DNA of 26,029 nt from NCBI GenBank assembly GCA_002329645.1, contig DCTS01000095.1, positions 1-26,029 of the forward strand. Reading direction: 5' to 3'. The notes under the pieces are model-generated. The model saw nothing but the letters and a program-made list of their open reading frames with translations. It had not been told where the DNA came from and did no database searches. Of the stretch, positions 1 through 7,795 are shown in pieces. The translations under genes were made by a program, and so were the position numbers. Position 1 is the first letter of the stretch, and each line of letters starts with the position of its first letter. The stretch comes from Lachnoclostridium sp. UBA1434 (lineage in GTDB: Bacteria; Bacillota; Clostridia; Lachnospirales; Lachnospiraceae).

Positions 1-706
1 TTTTTAGTTCCTCTATCCACCAGGCTGCATCCTGCCTGCTTAAGGAAAGGGTATCAAAGCCGTGGGACAGGCCGCTTAAGCAGGCCAGTCTTCCCACATA
101 TTTAAGCAGCCCCTTCAGCCTTAATGATATGTCCGGATTCCTTTCCTTCAGGTAATAGATATATTCCGAGAGCTGACCTTCATTGACATCCGCCGCCGTA
201 AGTGTTTCGAAGGGAAGGCTTTCTATCGGAATAAAGAGAACGGATATGCTGTCAGACAGATATAGTGCCAGGGACCAGGTGAATAAAAAATACTGCCCGC
301 CCGGAACGGGCGGAAAAATGGATATTATCCTTACGTCCTCCCTTTCGATATTGCAGCTGCCCTCCTCAAGGCTTGTATATAAGGACAGTATTTCCGTCAT
401 TACCTTGCCTGCCGGCTGGTATTTGTATATAAGATGCTCCTTGCCGCCGGACCCTTGCAGCTTATTGTCAGCAAGCCTGAATATGTAACGGATATTTTGG
501 CAGCCATTCAGCTCAAGGGTGTCTTCCTCTTTACAGTCCCCTAAAAGCAGTATGTCAAGCTTCTGGTGCAATAAATACTCCTTCAGGCTTTCCGCTTCGG
601 TAAATACGATGATATCAAAGATATTTGCTCCCCTGCGTTTGAAGTATTCCATAAAGCGCATGGTGTATTCGACGCAGGAATCAAAGAGCGCAAGAGACTT
701 AAGCAT
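1..706 (-). CDS. CpaE/MinD-like protein with receiver-like N-terminus and degenerate P-loop (partial, 3' end outside window)
   Basis: The frame is open from an ATG at 706 to the left edge (235 codons), with a strong site (AGGAGGAGC) before the ATG. Residues 1-110 look like a degenerate response-regulator fold (MLKSLALFDSCVEYTMRFM, then LDILLLGD). The C-terminal part aligns by eye with clostridial CpaE/MinD-type ATPases, in which 'YSPVGxSGKTSFALALG' begins the ATPase domain. Here the equivalent stretch (residues about 126-144) reads IFPPVPGGQYFLFTWSLAL, so the Walker A lysine and Thr/Ser are gone. The later family pattern is kept (EGQLSEYIYYLKER, LKGLLKYVGRLACLSG, AAWWIEEL). I infer a non-hydrolysing pseudo-ATPase, perhaps localising or signalling in pilus/secretion or polarity. 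Family membership is fairly sure; the role is unknown. Confidence 0.7.
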   Translation of the reverse strand, partial: MLKSLALFDSCVEYTMRFMEYFKRRGANIFDIIVFTEAESLKEYLLHQKLDILLLGDCKEEDTLELNGCQNIRYIFRLADNKLQGSGGKEHLIYKYQPAGKVMTEILSLYTSLEEGSCNIEREDVRIISIFPPVPGGQYFLFTWSLALYLSDSISVLFIPIESLPFETLTAADVNEGQLSEYIYYLKERNPDISLRLKGLLKYVGRLACLSGLSHGFDTLSLSRQDAAWWIEELK

Positions 707-818
707 TGCTCCTCCTGTTCCGTACTGCAAAACCGGCCGGTTCGGGAATTAAGATAATAGATCTGATATTAACTCTGATATTAGACGGGCTTTAGTAATA
801 TTTTGTGAAAGTAAGAAA

Positions 819-847
819 ATAATACAATAATAAAATTACACTGTCAA
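819..847 (-). promoter_or_regulatory. sigma-A promoter for the CpaE-like gene
   Basis: On the minus strand TTGACA (847-842) is followed after exactly 17 nt by TATTAT (824-819). The predicted start near 812 gives a leader of about 105 nt before the ATG at 706. I saw no obvious hairpin in that leader. Confidence 0.75.
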
Positions 848-884
848 TTAAATACAGGTTAAGACCCGCATCTTCGTTACTAAT

Positions 885-919
885 CAATAAATATTAACGG
901 GCAATTCGTCAATTTGCCC
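885..919 (-). terminator. probable intrinsic terminator of bofA
   Basis: Just past the bofA stop, the minus strand carries GGGCAA...TTGCCC (899-919) with two further pairs inside the stem, followed by a moderately T-rich tail (GTTAATATTTATT). A second perfect palindrome, GGCAGTATTACTGCC (922-936), overlaps the bofA stop codon. Confidence 0.5.
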
Positions 920-928
920 AAGGCAGTA

Positions 929-1204
929 TTACTGCCGGAAGGAATAATAAACGGCCAGCCCGTAAAGCAGTATGAAACCGGGAAGTCCAAGAAGTCCGTT
1001 TGACAGGATACTCATGGTGTTTACACCGACGAAGACCCTATAACCCCTGCTTTTCAAGAACATATCCAGTAAATAGACTCCCGCGGTACCAAGGCTTGCA
1101 CGCAGCGCAAAATCCGCCAGAAGGTCCGGTCTCTTCCTTATCAGGCAGACTGTAATAAAAATTATACATGCAGCTATTATAATTATCAGTATAATCTTAT
1201 CCAT
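929..1204 (-). CDS. bofA: pro-sigma-K processing inhibitor BofA family protein
   Basis: A 91-residue membrane protein. It has an N-terminal hydrophobic helix (residues 3-22), a middle segment, and a C-terminal hydrophobic helix containing the family-typical LLGLPGFILLYGLAVYY. In Bacillus, BofA sits in the mother-cell membrane around the forespore and restrains the SpoIVFB protease that matures sigma-K; that role is family knowledge. The ATG at 1204 is preceded by GGGAGGATGAT, a good ribosome site. It is transcribed away from the DUF2508 gene, whereas the two are usually co-directional neighbours in Firmicutes. Confidence 0.85.
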   Translation of the reverse strand: MDKIILIIIIAACIIFITVCLIRKRPDLLADFALRASLGTAGVYLLDMFLKSRGYRVFVGVNTMSILSNGLLGLPGFILLYGLAVYYSFRQ

Positions 1205-1379
1205 ATCATCCTCCCTGCTTATAGCGGCGGCAAAAGCCTTTTACATAATACCGCCTGTTTAATAATACAACCCCAATACATTTATATACCGATTTGGCCG
1301 TTTTATTCTTGTTGATAGAATATTATGGAAAATAATTGACTATACTATTATCAAACCATAGAAAAGGATGGTGCCGCAA

Positions 1380-1595
1380 ATGGGTATATTCTCAAGAAAA
1401 AAGCAGCCCAAGGAGGATCTGCTCTTAAATGAAATAAATAAGACAAAGCTGGCTCTGGAGGCCGTTTATTCGCATTTCGAAAATGTTGTCGACCCCGATC
1501 TCATTGACAGCTGCATATACGAAATGAATGCCGTACAAAACAGATATAAATTCCTGCTGAAGCAGGCTAAAGCCTCCGATAAAAATTACTGCTAA
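1380..1595 (+). CDS. DUF2508 (YaaL) family protein
   Basis: A 71-residue soluble, helical protein starting MGIFSRKKQ. The family signature is visible in EINKTKLALEAVYSHFENV, DPDLIDSCIYEMNAVQNRY and KFLLKQAK. An upstream in-frame ATG at 1368 would overlap its own ribosome site. I chose the ATG at 1380 because AAAGGA (1364-1368 region) lies about 11 nt before it and related proteins begin with a short 'M-(F)-F-x-R-K-K' segment. The function of DUF2508 is unknown; its recurring neighbourhood with bofA and recR is known. Here it is divergent from bofA. Confidence 0.85.
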   Translation: MGIFSRKKQPKEDLLLNEINKTKLALEAVYSHFENVVDPDLIDSCIYEMNAVQNRYKFLLKQAKASDKNYC

Positions 1596-1643
1596 AAAAT
1601 TGATTGAGTAAGAAATTCGAAAGAAGTTCTTACTCAATCAATT
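1591..1643 (-). terminator. long AT-rich hairpin terminator, best oriented for the flagellin/fliS transcript
   Basis: A perfect 17-bp inverted repeat (1598-1614 with 1627-1643; core TTGATTGAGTAAGAA) encloses a 12-nt loop. On the minus strand it is followed by TTTTTTAGC, the polarity of an intrinsic terminator for transcripts coming from fliS. On the plus strand the stem follows the DUF2508 stop by 2 nt, but the tail (GTATGTCC) is not T-rich, so it may stop plus transcripts less well. Confidence 0.7.
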
Positions 1644-1651
1644 GTATGTCC

Positions 1652-1753
1652 CCAAAAACATGCCGCTACGGCTGACTCCGGAGGATGTTAATACGGTTAG
1701 TCCAAACACATGCCGCGCGGTTATCTCCAAAAGGATGCCGATACCCGGATGAC
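1652..1753. repeat. imperfect tandem repeat of about 50 bp, two copies, non-coding
   Basis: Copy A (1652-1700) and copy B (1702-1753) share CCAAA-ACATGCCGC, CGG, CTCC and AGGATG in the same order and spacing. I estimate about 70-75 % identity by eye. The repeat lies in the 3' region of the fliS transcript, between the fliS stop and the hairpin at 1598-1643. No convincing ORF covers it. Confidence 0.6.
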
Positions 1754-1759
1754 AACCTT

Positions 1760-2239
1760 TTATGCTATAAATCCCCTGTTTTTATCAGAAGGATCTATGA
1801 ATGTCTCGTTCAGACTGCCTCTGCCGTAGGTTAAGCCTGCATAAAGCTGCTGAGAATTGCGCATCAGAGGGCCTGATGTGTCGGTTTCGCTTATTTTTAT
1901 GAATGCTTCCATAAGCTTATTAATTACTGTTTCCGCACTTGGAAGATATTCAGGATCTCTTTTAGCAAGTGCAGTGACTATTCTTTTGCTTGTATACAGG
2001 TATAAGCTTAACAAATCATAGGAAATGCCCTGTTTTAGGTCCAGCGCCGACATTAATTCATATATGTACCTTTGCACGGCCTTAAGCTCCCTGTCATATA
2101 AAGCCATATCATTATTATCATATGCCTTTCGTGCTTCATCAATCCGGGTCAGCGCAAGTTCATACAGTATTACGATGAGACCGCTTCCCGAAGCCTGTGC
2201 CGTTCTTGCCGCAAAGCCCCTGATTGTTTCCCTGTCCAT
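1760..2239 (-). CDS. fliS: flagellin export chaperone FliS
   Basis: 159 residues. FliS binds the C-terminal helix of flagellin in the cytoplasm, preventing premature assembly and delivering it to the flagellar export gate. The all-helical FliS pattern is seen in GLIVILYELALTRIDEARKA, FYDREL-like ALYDRELKAVQRYIYELMSAL and SYDLLSLYLYTSKRIVTA. The C-terminal 40 residues (LMRNSQQLYAGLTYGRGSL onward) extend a little beyond the usual length of about 125-135. The ATG at 2239 follows GGGAGGTTTCGGC. The gene lies 111 nt after the flagellin stop on the same strand and is probably partly co-transcribed with it. Confidence 0.9.
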   Translation of the reverse strand: MDRETIRGFAARTAQASGSGLIVILYELALTRIDEARKAYDNNDMALYDRELKAVQRYIYELMSALDLKQGISYDLLSLYLYTSKRIVTALAKRDPEYLPSAETVINKLMEAFIKISETDTSGPLMRNSQQLYAGLTYGRGSLNETFIDPSDKNRGFIA

Positions 2240-2266
2240 GCCGAAACCTCCCGTACCGGTTTATCA

Positions 2267-2305
2267 GCCGCAATACGCCGAATGTTAATGAAGGCATATT
2301 GCGGC
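2267..2305 (-). other. hairpin in the flagellin-fliS intergenic region
   Basis: GCCGCAATACGCC (2267-2279) and GGCATATTGCGGC (2293-2305) form a 13-bp stem with one mismatch and a 13-nt loop. It lacks a T-run on the minus strand, so it looks more like a 3'-end stabiliser or processing barrier that would lower fliS relative to flagellin than a true terminator. Confidence 0.5.
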
Positions 2306-2350
2306 ATGTACATAAATGTTCTGATTGTTAATGTCTTATGTCGGAGAATA

Positions 2351-3934
2351 CTACTGCTGCAGCAAGCTAAGTATGGTCTGGGGCCTTAAGTTTGCCTGGG
2401 CAAGCATTGCAGTTCCGGCCTGGGCAAGTACATTTTTCTGTGTGTATTCCGCCATTTCCTCCGCCATATCCACATCTTCAATTCGTGAAAGGGATTCTGT
2501 CATGTTTTCGCCTGCCACATCAAGGTTGGATATGGAATGCTCAAGGCGGTTCTGGTATGCGCCAAGCTTAGAGCGGATAGACGACACCATGTTAATTGCA
2601 TCATCCAGTAAAGATATTGCTTCCTGTGCTCCATCGCTAGTTCCCATGTTTATTTTATCTATTCCCAGCGTCTTGGTATTGACCTTGGGTATCCTTACAG
2701 ACATGGTCTGACTTTCGTTAGCGCCTATCTGAAGATCCATCGGACCTGCATCCAGAACTGATACATATGCGGATACAGTTACTCCTCCGCTATAGGAGGC
2801 TGACGATCCGTTGATTCTATAATCGGTAAAAGCAGTTTCCGCCGTTCCTGGCTTCACTTCAAATATCATGCTGAAATCATTCCTGTCGGTCACCTTGACC
2901 TTGTTGCCCGATATTGATATGGTTGCTGTGTTTTCAAACCTTGAAGCTTCTGTCGCCGAGTTAATCCTTAACTGGGCAGCTGCATCAACTCCCTTTGCCT
3001 CGGCTCCGCTGATTGATAAGCCAAGCAGACTGCATAAGTTCTGATTGTCGCAGAACAACTCAATCTGCTGATTTGATCCATACTCCTTTGAAACAAATGC
3101 CAGGGCATGGGTATTACTAAGGGGTGCGATTGAATAGCCTGCCGTATCAAGATTTTGTGATACAGAAGGCTCGGTGCCTAAGGCTATATTAGTCGGATTC
3201 ACCGTGAATACACTGACATTCAAGTTGTCACAGGTGTCCCTCAGCTTCTGGAATACTTCTTCTATCGTATCCCCTTCCTCAATATTTACAGTTTCACCGT
3301 TAATATTGATTGACCCTGCCTCCGAAGCGGAAATTTTTCTTAATGCCGGTGATGTGGGATCCGTTGGCGAAGCATAAAGGAAATCCATGTTGTCGCCGAT
3401 TATAACTGCCTGTCTTGCATCCCGTGTAATATTCACACCGTAAACCCCAACTGCAACTGTGTCTGAAAGCGATACCAGATCAACATTATTGTTGTTGGAA
3501 TAGGACTTGCGGTCAACATTGCCGTCAAGCAGCGTCATTGTGTTAAATTCGGTAGTACTGGATATTCTGTTGATTTCCTCTTTCAACTGGTCAATCTCAG
3601 CCTGTATTGCATCGCGGTCATCGGCGGTATATATGCCGTTGGCAGACTGGACCGCCAGCTCCCTCATTCTCTGAAGCATTGCTTCAACCTCGACAAGCGC
3701 TCCTTCTGCTGTCTGTATGACCGATATTCCGTCCAGCGCATTCCTGGAAGCCTGGTCAAGCCCGGCTATCTGTGTCCTCATTTTTTCTGAAATGGCAAGT
3801 CCGGCAGAATCATCGGCAGCGCTGTTAATGCGATAACCGGAGGATAGTCTCTTCAGACTGGCATCGAGCAGTTTATTTGTCTTAGCCAGTTGGTTGTTTG
3901 CTTTTAAAGCGGAAATGTTATGGTTTATTCTCAT
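2351..3934 (-). CDS. hag: flagellin
   Basis: 527 residues. The structural subunit of the flagellar filament, secreted by the flagellar type III system. The conserved D0/D1 N-terminus occupies residues 1-140 (MRINHNISALKANNQL, RLSSGYRINSAADDSAGLAI, MRELAVQSANG). The C-terminal D1/D0 occupies about 430-527 (LGAYQNRLEHSISNLDVAGEN, EMAEYTQKNVLAQAGTAMLA, LSLLQQ). Between them is a variable, surface-exposed D2/D3 segment of about 280 residues, longer than in minimal Firmicute flagellins of about 270 aa. The ATG at 3934 has AAAGGA 9 nt upstream. It has its own sigma-28-like promoter and is followed by its chaperone gene fliS. Confidence 0.97.
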   Translation of the reverse strand: MRINHNISALKANNQLAKTNKLLDASLKRLSSGYRINSAADDSAGLAISEKMRTQIAGLDQASRNALDGISVIQTAEGALVEVEAMLQRMRELAVQSANGIYTADDRDAIQAEIDQLKEEINRISSTTEFNTMTLLDGNVDRKSYSNNNNVDLVSLSDTVAVGVYGVNITRDARQAVIIGDNMDFLYASPTDPTSPALRKISASEAGSININGETVNIEEGDTIEEVFQKLRDTCDNLNVSVFTVNPTNIALGTEPSVSQNLDTAGYSIAPLSNTHALAFVSKEYGSNQQIELFCDNQNLCSLLGLSISGAEAKGVDAAAQLRINSATEASRFENTATISISGNKVKVTDRNDFSMIFEVKPGTAETAFTDYRINGSSASYSGGVTVSAYVSVLDAGPMDLQIGANESQTMSVRIPKVNTKTLGIDKINMGTSDGAQEAISLLDDAINMVSSIRSKLGAYQNRLEHSISNLDVAGENMTESLSRIEDVDMAEEMAEYTQKNVLAQAGTAMLAQANLRPQTILSLLQQ

Positions 3935-3943
3935 TTTTCACAT

Positions 3944-3980
3944 TCCTTTCTGCTTAAAGCTCCATTTCCCCTCCTTGTGT
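3944..3980 (-). promoter_or_regulatory. flagellin 5' leader: strong SD plus four-codon minicistron and two CsrA-like sites
   Basis: On the minus strand ACACAAGGAGGGG (3980-3968), a near-perfect Shine-Dalgarno, stands 2 nt before ATG-GAG-CTT-TAA (3965-3954). That minicistron ends just before the real flagellin site GAAAGGAATGTG (3950-3939). Both GGA motifs resemble the CsrA consensus RUACARGGAUGU. Bacillus hag is known to be controlled by CsrA and FliW through two such leader sites; that the same applies here is inference. Confidence 0.5.
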
Positions 3981-4009
3981 CAATGGATAGCTATGAATTA
4001 TATATTACT

Positions 4010-4036
4010 TTATCAGCAACATCCATGTGCCAATTA
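4010..4036 (-). promoter_or_regulatory. sigma-28 (SigD/FliA)-type flagellin promoter
   Basis: TAAT (4036-4033), 15 nt, then GCTGATAA (4017-4010) on the minus strand, close to the consensus TAAA-N15-GCCGATAA. It lies between the upstream stop codon (4047) and the flagellin start and gives a leader of about 70 nt. Confidence 0.7.
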
Positions 4037-4046
4037 TATATGACTC

Positions 4047-7000
4047 TTATACCGAAAGCTCCGCATCCCTGATCATAAGAATGAATTCCCTGGCTATGCG
4101 GTACAGAAGCCTTTCCGATTCCTTATGGAAGGTGTCAGGTTGTCCGGCTCCTAATTCTCTGAACGGGCTGCTGTCATTCGTGCCCTTATCAAGCACCGTG
4201 TCCAGCTGCTTAACCTCAATGCCGCATTCCTTAAGCGTCCCCTTATACCCCTCAAGGAATCCCTCCAGAATGTCCCTTCCCATCATGCTGTCACATATTA
4301 TAAGACCGCTTGTGTTATTATCCTTCAGGCTCATATCCGCTTTCAGCCTTCCAAGCTTGCCGGAATATACGGTAACTGTTGCCCTGCCTGTTTCCGAGCC
4401 CTGTCTGATAATAGTAACATTAATATTAGTTATTCCGTTCTTAGTCTCGAGAGGAATCTGATAAAACTCCCTTTGCGCAAGCTTGCCCGCCAGTGAAAGC
4501 TGAATTCTCATGCTTTTCAGTTCCGTAAGCTTTTCTGCGTCTATGGGGCCTGTCCCAAGCTGTTCATCAATCTCGGCGGCAGCCATTTCATTAAGCTCCT
4601 GATATGCATTCTCCATCGACTGCCTGTCGGTTAATTTATCGGCCAGTTCAAAGGATTTCTTAAGCTCTTTTTCCTTATCGGAAGATGAGTCTTCGTTCCT
4701 TAAGCCCGTAAGCCTTTTATACCATGTGCCGCCCTTTGTCAGTATCTGCCCGGCAGCTAAAATATTCGCGGGAGTACATGGTACTCTGTAATCCTCTAAA
4801 AATCTTATGGCTTGCTCAGAGTCTTTAAACATCTCCTTCATCTGCTGAAGCTTGTGCTCATATACGGACTCCTCCGAATTATAGTCATCCTTATATTCGG
4901 CTGCAAGATCAAATAACGCCTCCACCGGCATGCTTCGCAGGGTGTTCCATATACCGCCTGCAGCCGTTTCTGAAGCAGGGGCGGATTGTGACCGGGTTAA
5001 TGCATCGGATGCCGCCCTGACCCTCTCCTGTATAAACTCCAGTTTTCCGGGTGTCATATCCTCGCCAAGCTGCCGGATAACCTTATTCAAAAAATCCGCA
5101 TTGCCGTCAGCTTCGATATTATCCATATATTCATTATTAGTTATATGTTCATTGTTCTTGGTATCCCGTAAAAATTCTTCTGCTTTTACATCTCCGCTGC
5201 TGCTCTCATTACTGCTGCTCTCATTACCGCTGTTCTTCAGCTCATCCATTGCTTCATATGCTGCCTCAATCTGATCCGTAATAGATTCCCCTCTCAATGT
5301 CCTCTCCTGAAGGAGGCCAAATTCATCATTAATTACGGCATCCATTCTGCCCTTATGATATATCCTTACAGCAGTAAGCAGATTTTCGAGAGTAACATCC
5401 ATATCGGCCTTTATTACCGCTCCCAGGGCGGCTCCGTCAGTCCGTTCCACATTGTGAAGCAGCCTGTATATTCCTATAAAGGCCTTTCTTTCCGCCAATG
5501 GAAGCTCATTTCTTCTGTCAAGCTTCATAAGGTAATCGGAGAACCTTTCCTCCTTTGATATTCCCATCTGACTTTTAAGCTCTTCTATTTTGTCATTCAG
5601 CTCATGTATGGGAAGTGAAAGGGGGTTGATACCCTCCTTTATAAGCCTTACTGTTATTGCGGGATGGAGGTTTTTAATAAGTGTGTTTACCTCCAGATCA
5701 TATGCTTTAACCCTGTCGATATTCTCACCGTTTATGTCCATGCTGTTATAGCCAAGTATGCGCACTGCTCTTTGGTTATAGACCGTATTGTCAATACCCA
5801 TTTCCTTAAGAAGGCTTTCCGCATTCTTAAAGGCTTTTTGTATGGAATCTCCGTACTCCCGGTCGGGCCTTGTCATCAGGGCTTCATAAGCTTCGTTAGC
5901 CCTGTTGTAATCCGCTGCGAGCCTGTCGCCCTTCTCAAGCAGTTCTGATATTGTCATCCGGTATCCGGTATCAAGAGTTGATCCGATAACCCTTATCGGA
6001 ATATCCTTAAGCCTGTCCACGTTGTGGAGTGAGGTTTTCAAGGTCTGAATATTGCCGGTGTCTGAAGCCGCTCCGGCCTCATTAAGCATCTCAGAATATA
6101 TATTGTCCTCCAGCAGCCTGAGCTGCTCCACCACCTTGTCAAGCTCTGCTGTCTCGATATATATGCCCTGCTTCATCAGTCGGACGGCTGCCTCCACAGT
6201 CATTTTAAGCCGTATCTCCTCCATCAGCCTCTGTGCCCTGGCTGCTTCATAAAGCTGCTCCTTTGAAAGCCTGTCAGATTCAATGTCCGTTTCTTCCAAT
6301 GCCTCGTTATGAATCTTCTCCAGCTCTTCTATGGTCAGGTCTCTGTCTTCAAGGACAGCTCTTGAGATGTCCTCCTCCTCTATTGACTCAATCCCCGTGA
6401 TAAGCCGCTCAGCCCTGTACTTATATACCGGCAGCAGCGGAATATCCTCCGGCGCCAGCCCACCGGCCATCCCCTCCAGAATATTGTTAAGTATAAGCTC
6501 CTCATCCATATATTGATCCAGGTTTCTTAAGCCTTCCAGGTGGTCCAGGTTCTCCCTGTTCAGCGGAATATTATTATCCACAAGCCATTTTGCATTCTTA
6601 AGAGTTTCCTCATTTATCTCATAATTTGATGCCTTCAGGATGTCCTTTACCTGGGGAAGCAGCTTATCCCATTCCTCATCGGATACTGAACTGCTGCTCA
6701 TATTATTGCCCCTGTCAAATTGAGACTTATACATATTTCCGATAGTAGGCTTAAGGCCGCGCATAAACAAGCCTTTAACCGTATTCTCGTCCATGTTAAG
6801 CGCGGTTTTGCTTAAGTTAAGCGCTCCCAACACCTGCTTTACGGTTTTTTCATCCGCAGGAAGGTTGAACTCCTTAAGCTTTTTTTGTATATATTCTTCA
6901 TCAGATGCATTAAAGCCCTTGCCGCTCCTTTGGTTATCAGGGCTTTCCTGCTTTTCGGCTTTTTTCTTCAGTCTGGTCAGGGCAGTGCTAAGCTCCCTTA

Positions 7001-7514
7001 AGCTCATTTTATCAGCCGATAAGCCCTCCTTTTCAAGATGGCCGTAGTCCTTTCCCGTCATTCGAAAGGCAACATCGCCCATACTTTTCTTTGAAGCCTT
7101 AATCTTATCCTCCCTTTCGGCCCGCTTTGCGTCTATTTCCTTAAGGGATGATATTATACTCCGGTCGGAGTTAAGCTTTATTATCGAAATAAATGATTTT
7201 CTATCCCCATTGGCAAAGCTGTCTGCAAGCTGCAGCTTAACCTGGGTGTCCGTAACGCTGAGAACCTTCAGGGTGACAGACATACCAAGGGAGGCATCCT
7301 TAATCAGATTGCCGGGAGCCTTGACGCTTGTTCCTTCTATATTAAACGTTATGCTTTTACCGATTTTAGTTATAATTCCTTTGACATTCTGGCCGGCAAA
7401 AAACTGCGGCCTTCCTGCCGGGCTTTTTGTGTCCTCTTTCTGCCCGTTATTGTGAAGGCCTGTTAATATGCTTTGCTTAGTATATACCATTGGTTCATCA
7501 TACAATGTTCCCAT
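4047..7514 (-). CDS. large DUF6240-like helical-repeat protein next to flagellar genes
   Basis: 1155 residues. I chose the ATG at 7514 because GGAGGA lies 6 nt before it; a GTG five codons upstream would put that site inside the gene. Residues about 40-100 form a small beta-rich segment (VKGIITKIGKSITFNIEG, MSVTLKVLSV) that recalls the N-terminus of FliK-like hook-length proteins. The rest is strongly helical, acidic and Lys/Glu-rich. A recurring helix-turn-helix unit of form 'xxG(I/L)PxxxENLxxL' is visible near residues 215 (FNLPADEKTV), 294 (SNYEINEETL), 311 (NNIPLNRENL), 447 (QGIYIETAEL), 625 (EGINPLSLPIHEL) and 908 (YRVPCTPANIL). There is no signal peptide. I associate this with DUF6240 from memory. 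The role is unknown; location beside flagellin and fliS suggests a flagellar assembly function. Confidence 0.65.
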   Translation of the reverse strand: MGTLYDEPMVYTKQSILTGLHNNGQKEDTKSPAGRPQFFAGQNVKGIITKIGKSITFNIEGTSVKAPGNLIKDASLGMSVTLKVLSVTDTQVKLQLADSFANGDRKSFISIIKLNSDRSIISSLKEIDAKRAEREDKIKASKKSMGDVAFRMTGKDYGHLEKEGLSADKMSLRELSTALTRLKKKAEKQESPDNQRSGKGFNASDEEYIQKKLKEFNLPADEKTVKQVLGALNLSKTALNMDENTVKGLFMRGLKPTIGNMYKSQFDRGNNMSSSSVSDEEWDKLLPQVKDILKASNYEINEETLKNAKWLVDNNIPLNRENLDHLEGLRNLDQYMDEELILNNILEGMAGGLAPEDIPLLPVYKYRAERLITGIESIEEEDISRAVLEDRDLTIEELEKIHNEALEETDIESDRLSKEQLYEAARAQRLMEEIRLKMTVEAAVRLMKQGIYIETAELDKVVEQLRLLEDNIYSEMLNEAGAASDTGNIQTLKTSLHNVDRLKDIPIRVIGSTLDTGYRMTISELLEKGDRLAADYNRANEAYEALMTRPDREYGDSIQKAFKNAESLLKEMGIDNTVYNQRAVRILGYNSMDINGENIDRVKAYDLEVNTLIKNLHPAITVRLIKEGINPLSLPIHELNDKIEELKSQMGISKEERFSDYLMKLDRRNELPLAERKAFIGIYRLLHNVERTDGAALGAVIKADMDVTLENLLTAVRIYHKGRMDAVINDEFGLLQERTLRGESITDQIEAAYEAMDELKNSGNESSSNESSSGDVKAEEFLRDTKNNEHITNNEYMDNIEADGNADFLNKVIRQLGEDMTPGKLEFIQERVRAASDALTRSQSAPASETAAGGIWNTLRSMPVEALFDLAAEYKDDYNSEESVYEHKLQQMKEMFKDSEQAIRFLEDYRVPCTPANILAAGQILTKGGTWYKRLTGLRNEDSSSDKEKELKKSFELADKLTDRQSMENAYQELNEMAAAEIDEQLGTGPIDAEKLTELKSMRIQLSLAGKLAQREFYQIPLETKNGITNINVTIIRQGSETGRATVTVYSGKLGRLKADMSLKDNNTSGLIICDSMMGRDILEGFLEGYKGTLKECGIEVKQLDTVLDKGTNDSSPFRELGAGQPDTFHKESERLLYRIAREFILMIRDAELSV

Positions 7515-7542
7515 TATTCCTCCGCTCACAAGTCAAGGTCAT

Positions 7543-7581
7543 TCCGGCATTACTCAGGGATTTCCTGATTTACATGCCGGA
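7543..7581 (-). other. two-tier hairpin in the 5' leader of the DUF6240-like gene
   Basis: TCCGGCAT (7543-7550) pairs with ATGCCGGA (7574-7581), and inside it TCAGG (7554-7558) pairs with CCTGA (7564-7568). It lies 29 nt upstream of the ATG on the transcribed strand and has no T-run, so it is a leader structure rather than a terminator. The rest of the 7515-7795 gap is AT-rich and shows no other clear element. Confidence 0.45.
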
Positions 7582-7766
7582 GAAGTCTGTTATAATATTT
7601 ATGCCTGCTTGTATTATTTCGGATAATAAGGGCTAAAACTTAACTAAAGTTATGCTTTTTACACTTCTTTCCCAATCAATACAGGAATAAAATATAAAAC
7701 AGCAGGTTTTTATTTGTATATGTAAAGCAATTATTTATCCGGGAAACGGTAAGCATTTCCTTTGCA

Positions 7767-7772
7767 TATAAT
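7767..7772 (+). promoter_or_regulatory. possible -10 element of the DUF885 gene
   Basis: TATAAT at 7767-7772 preceded by TTTGCA. No good -35 is visible at 16-18 nt. The implied leader (about 17 nt) is barely long enough for the GGAGG site, so this is tentative. Confidence 0.3.
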
Positions 7773-7795
7773 TGATGTAGCGGTTGGAGGTTGTA

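Noticed and set aside
183..752. Two plus-strand open frames at the left edge
   Set aside because: The minus-strand frame over the same bases has a strong ribosome site, a consensus promoter and family similarity.
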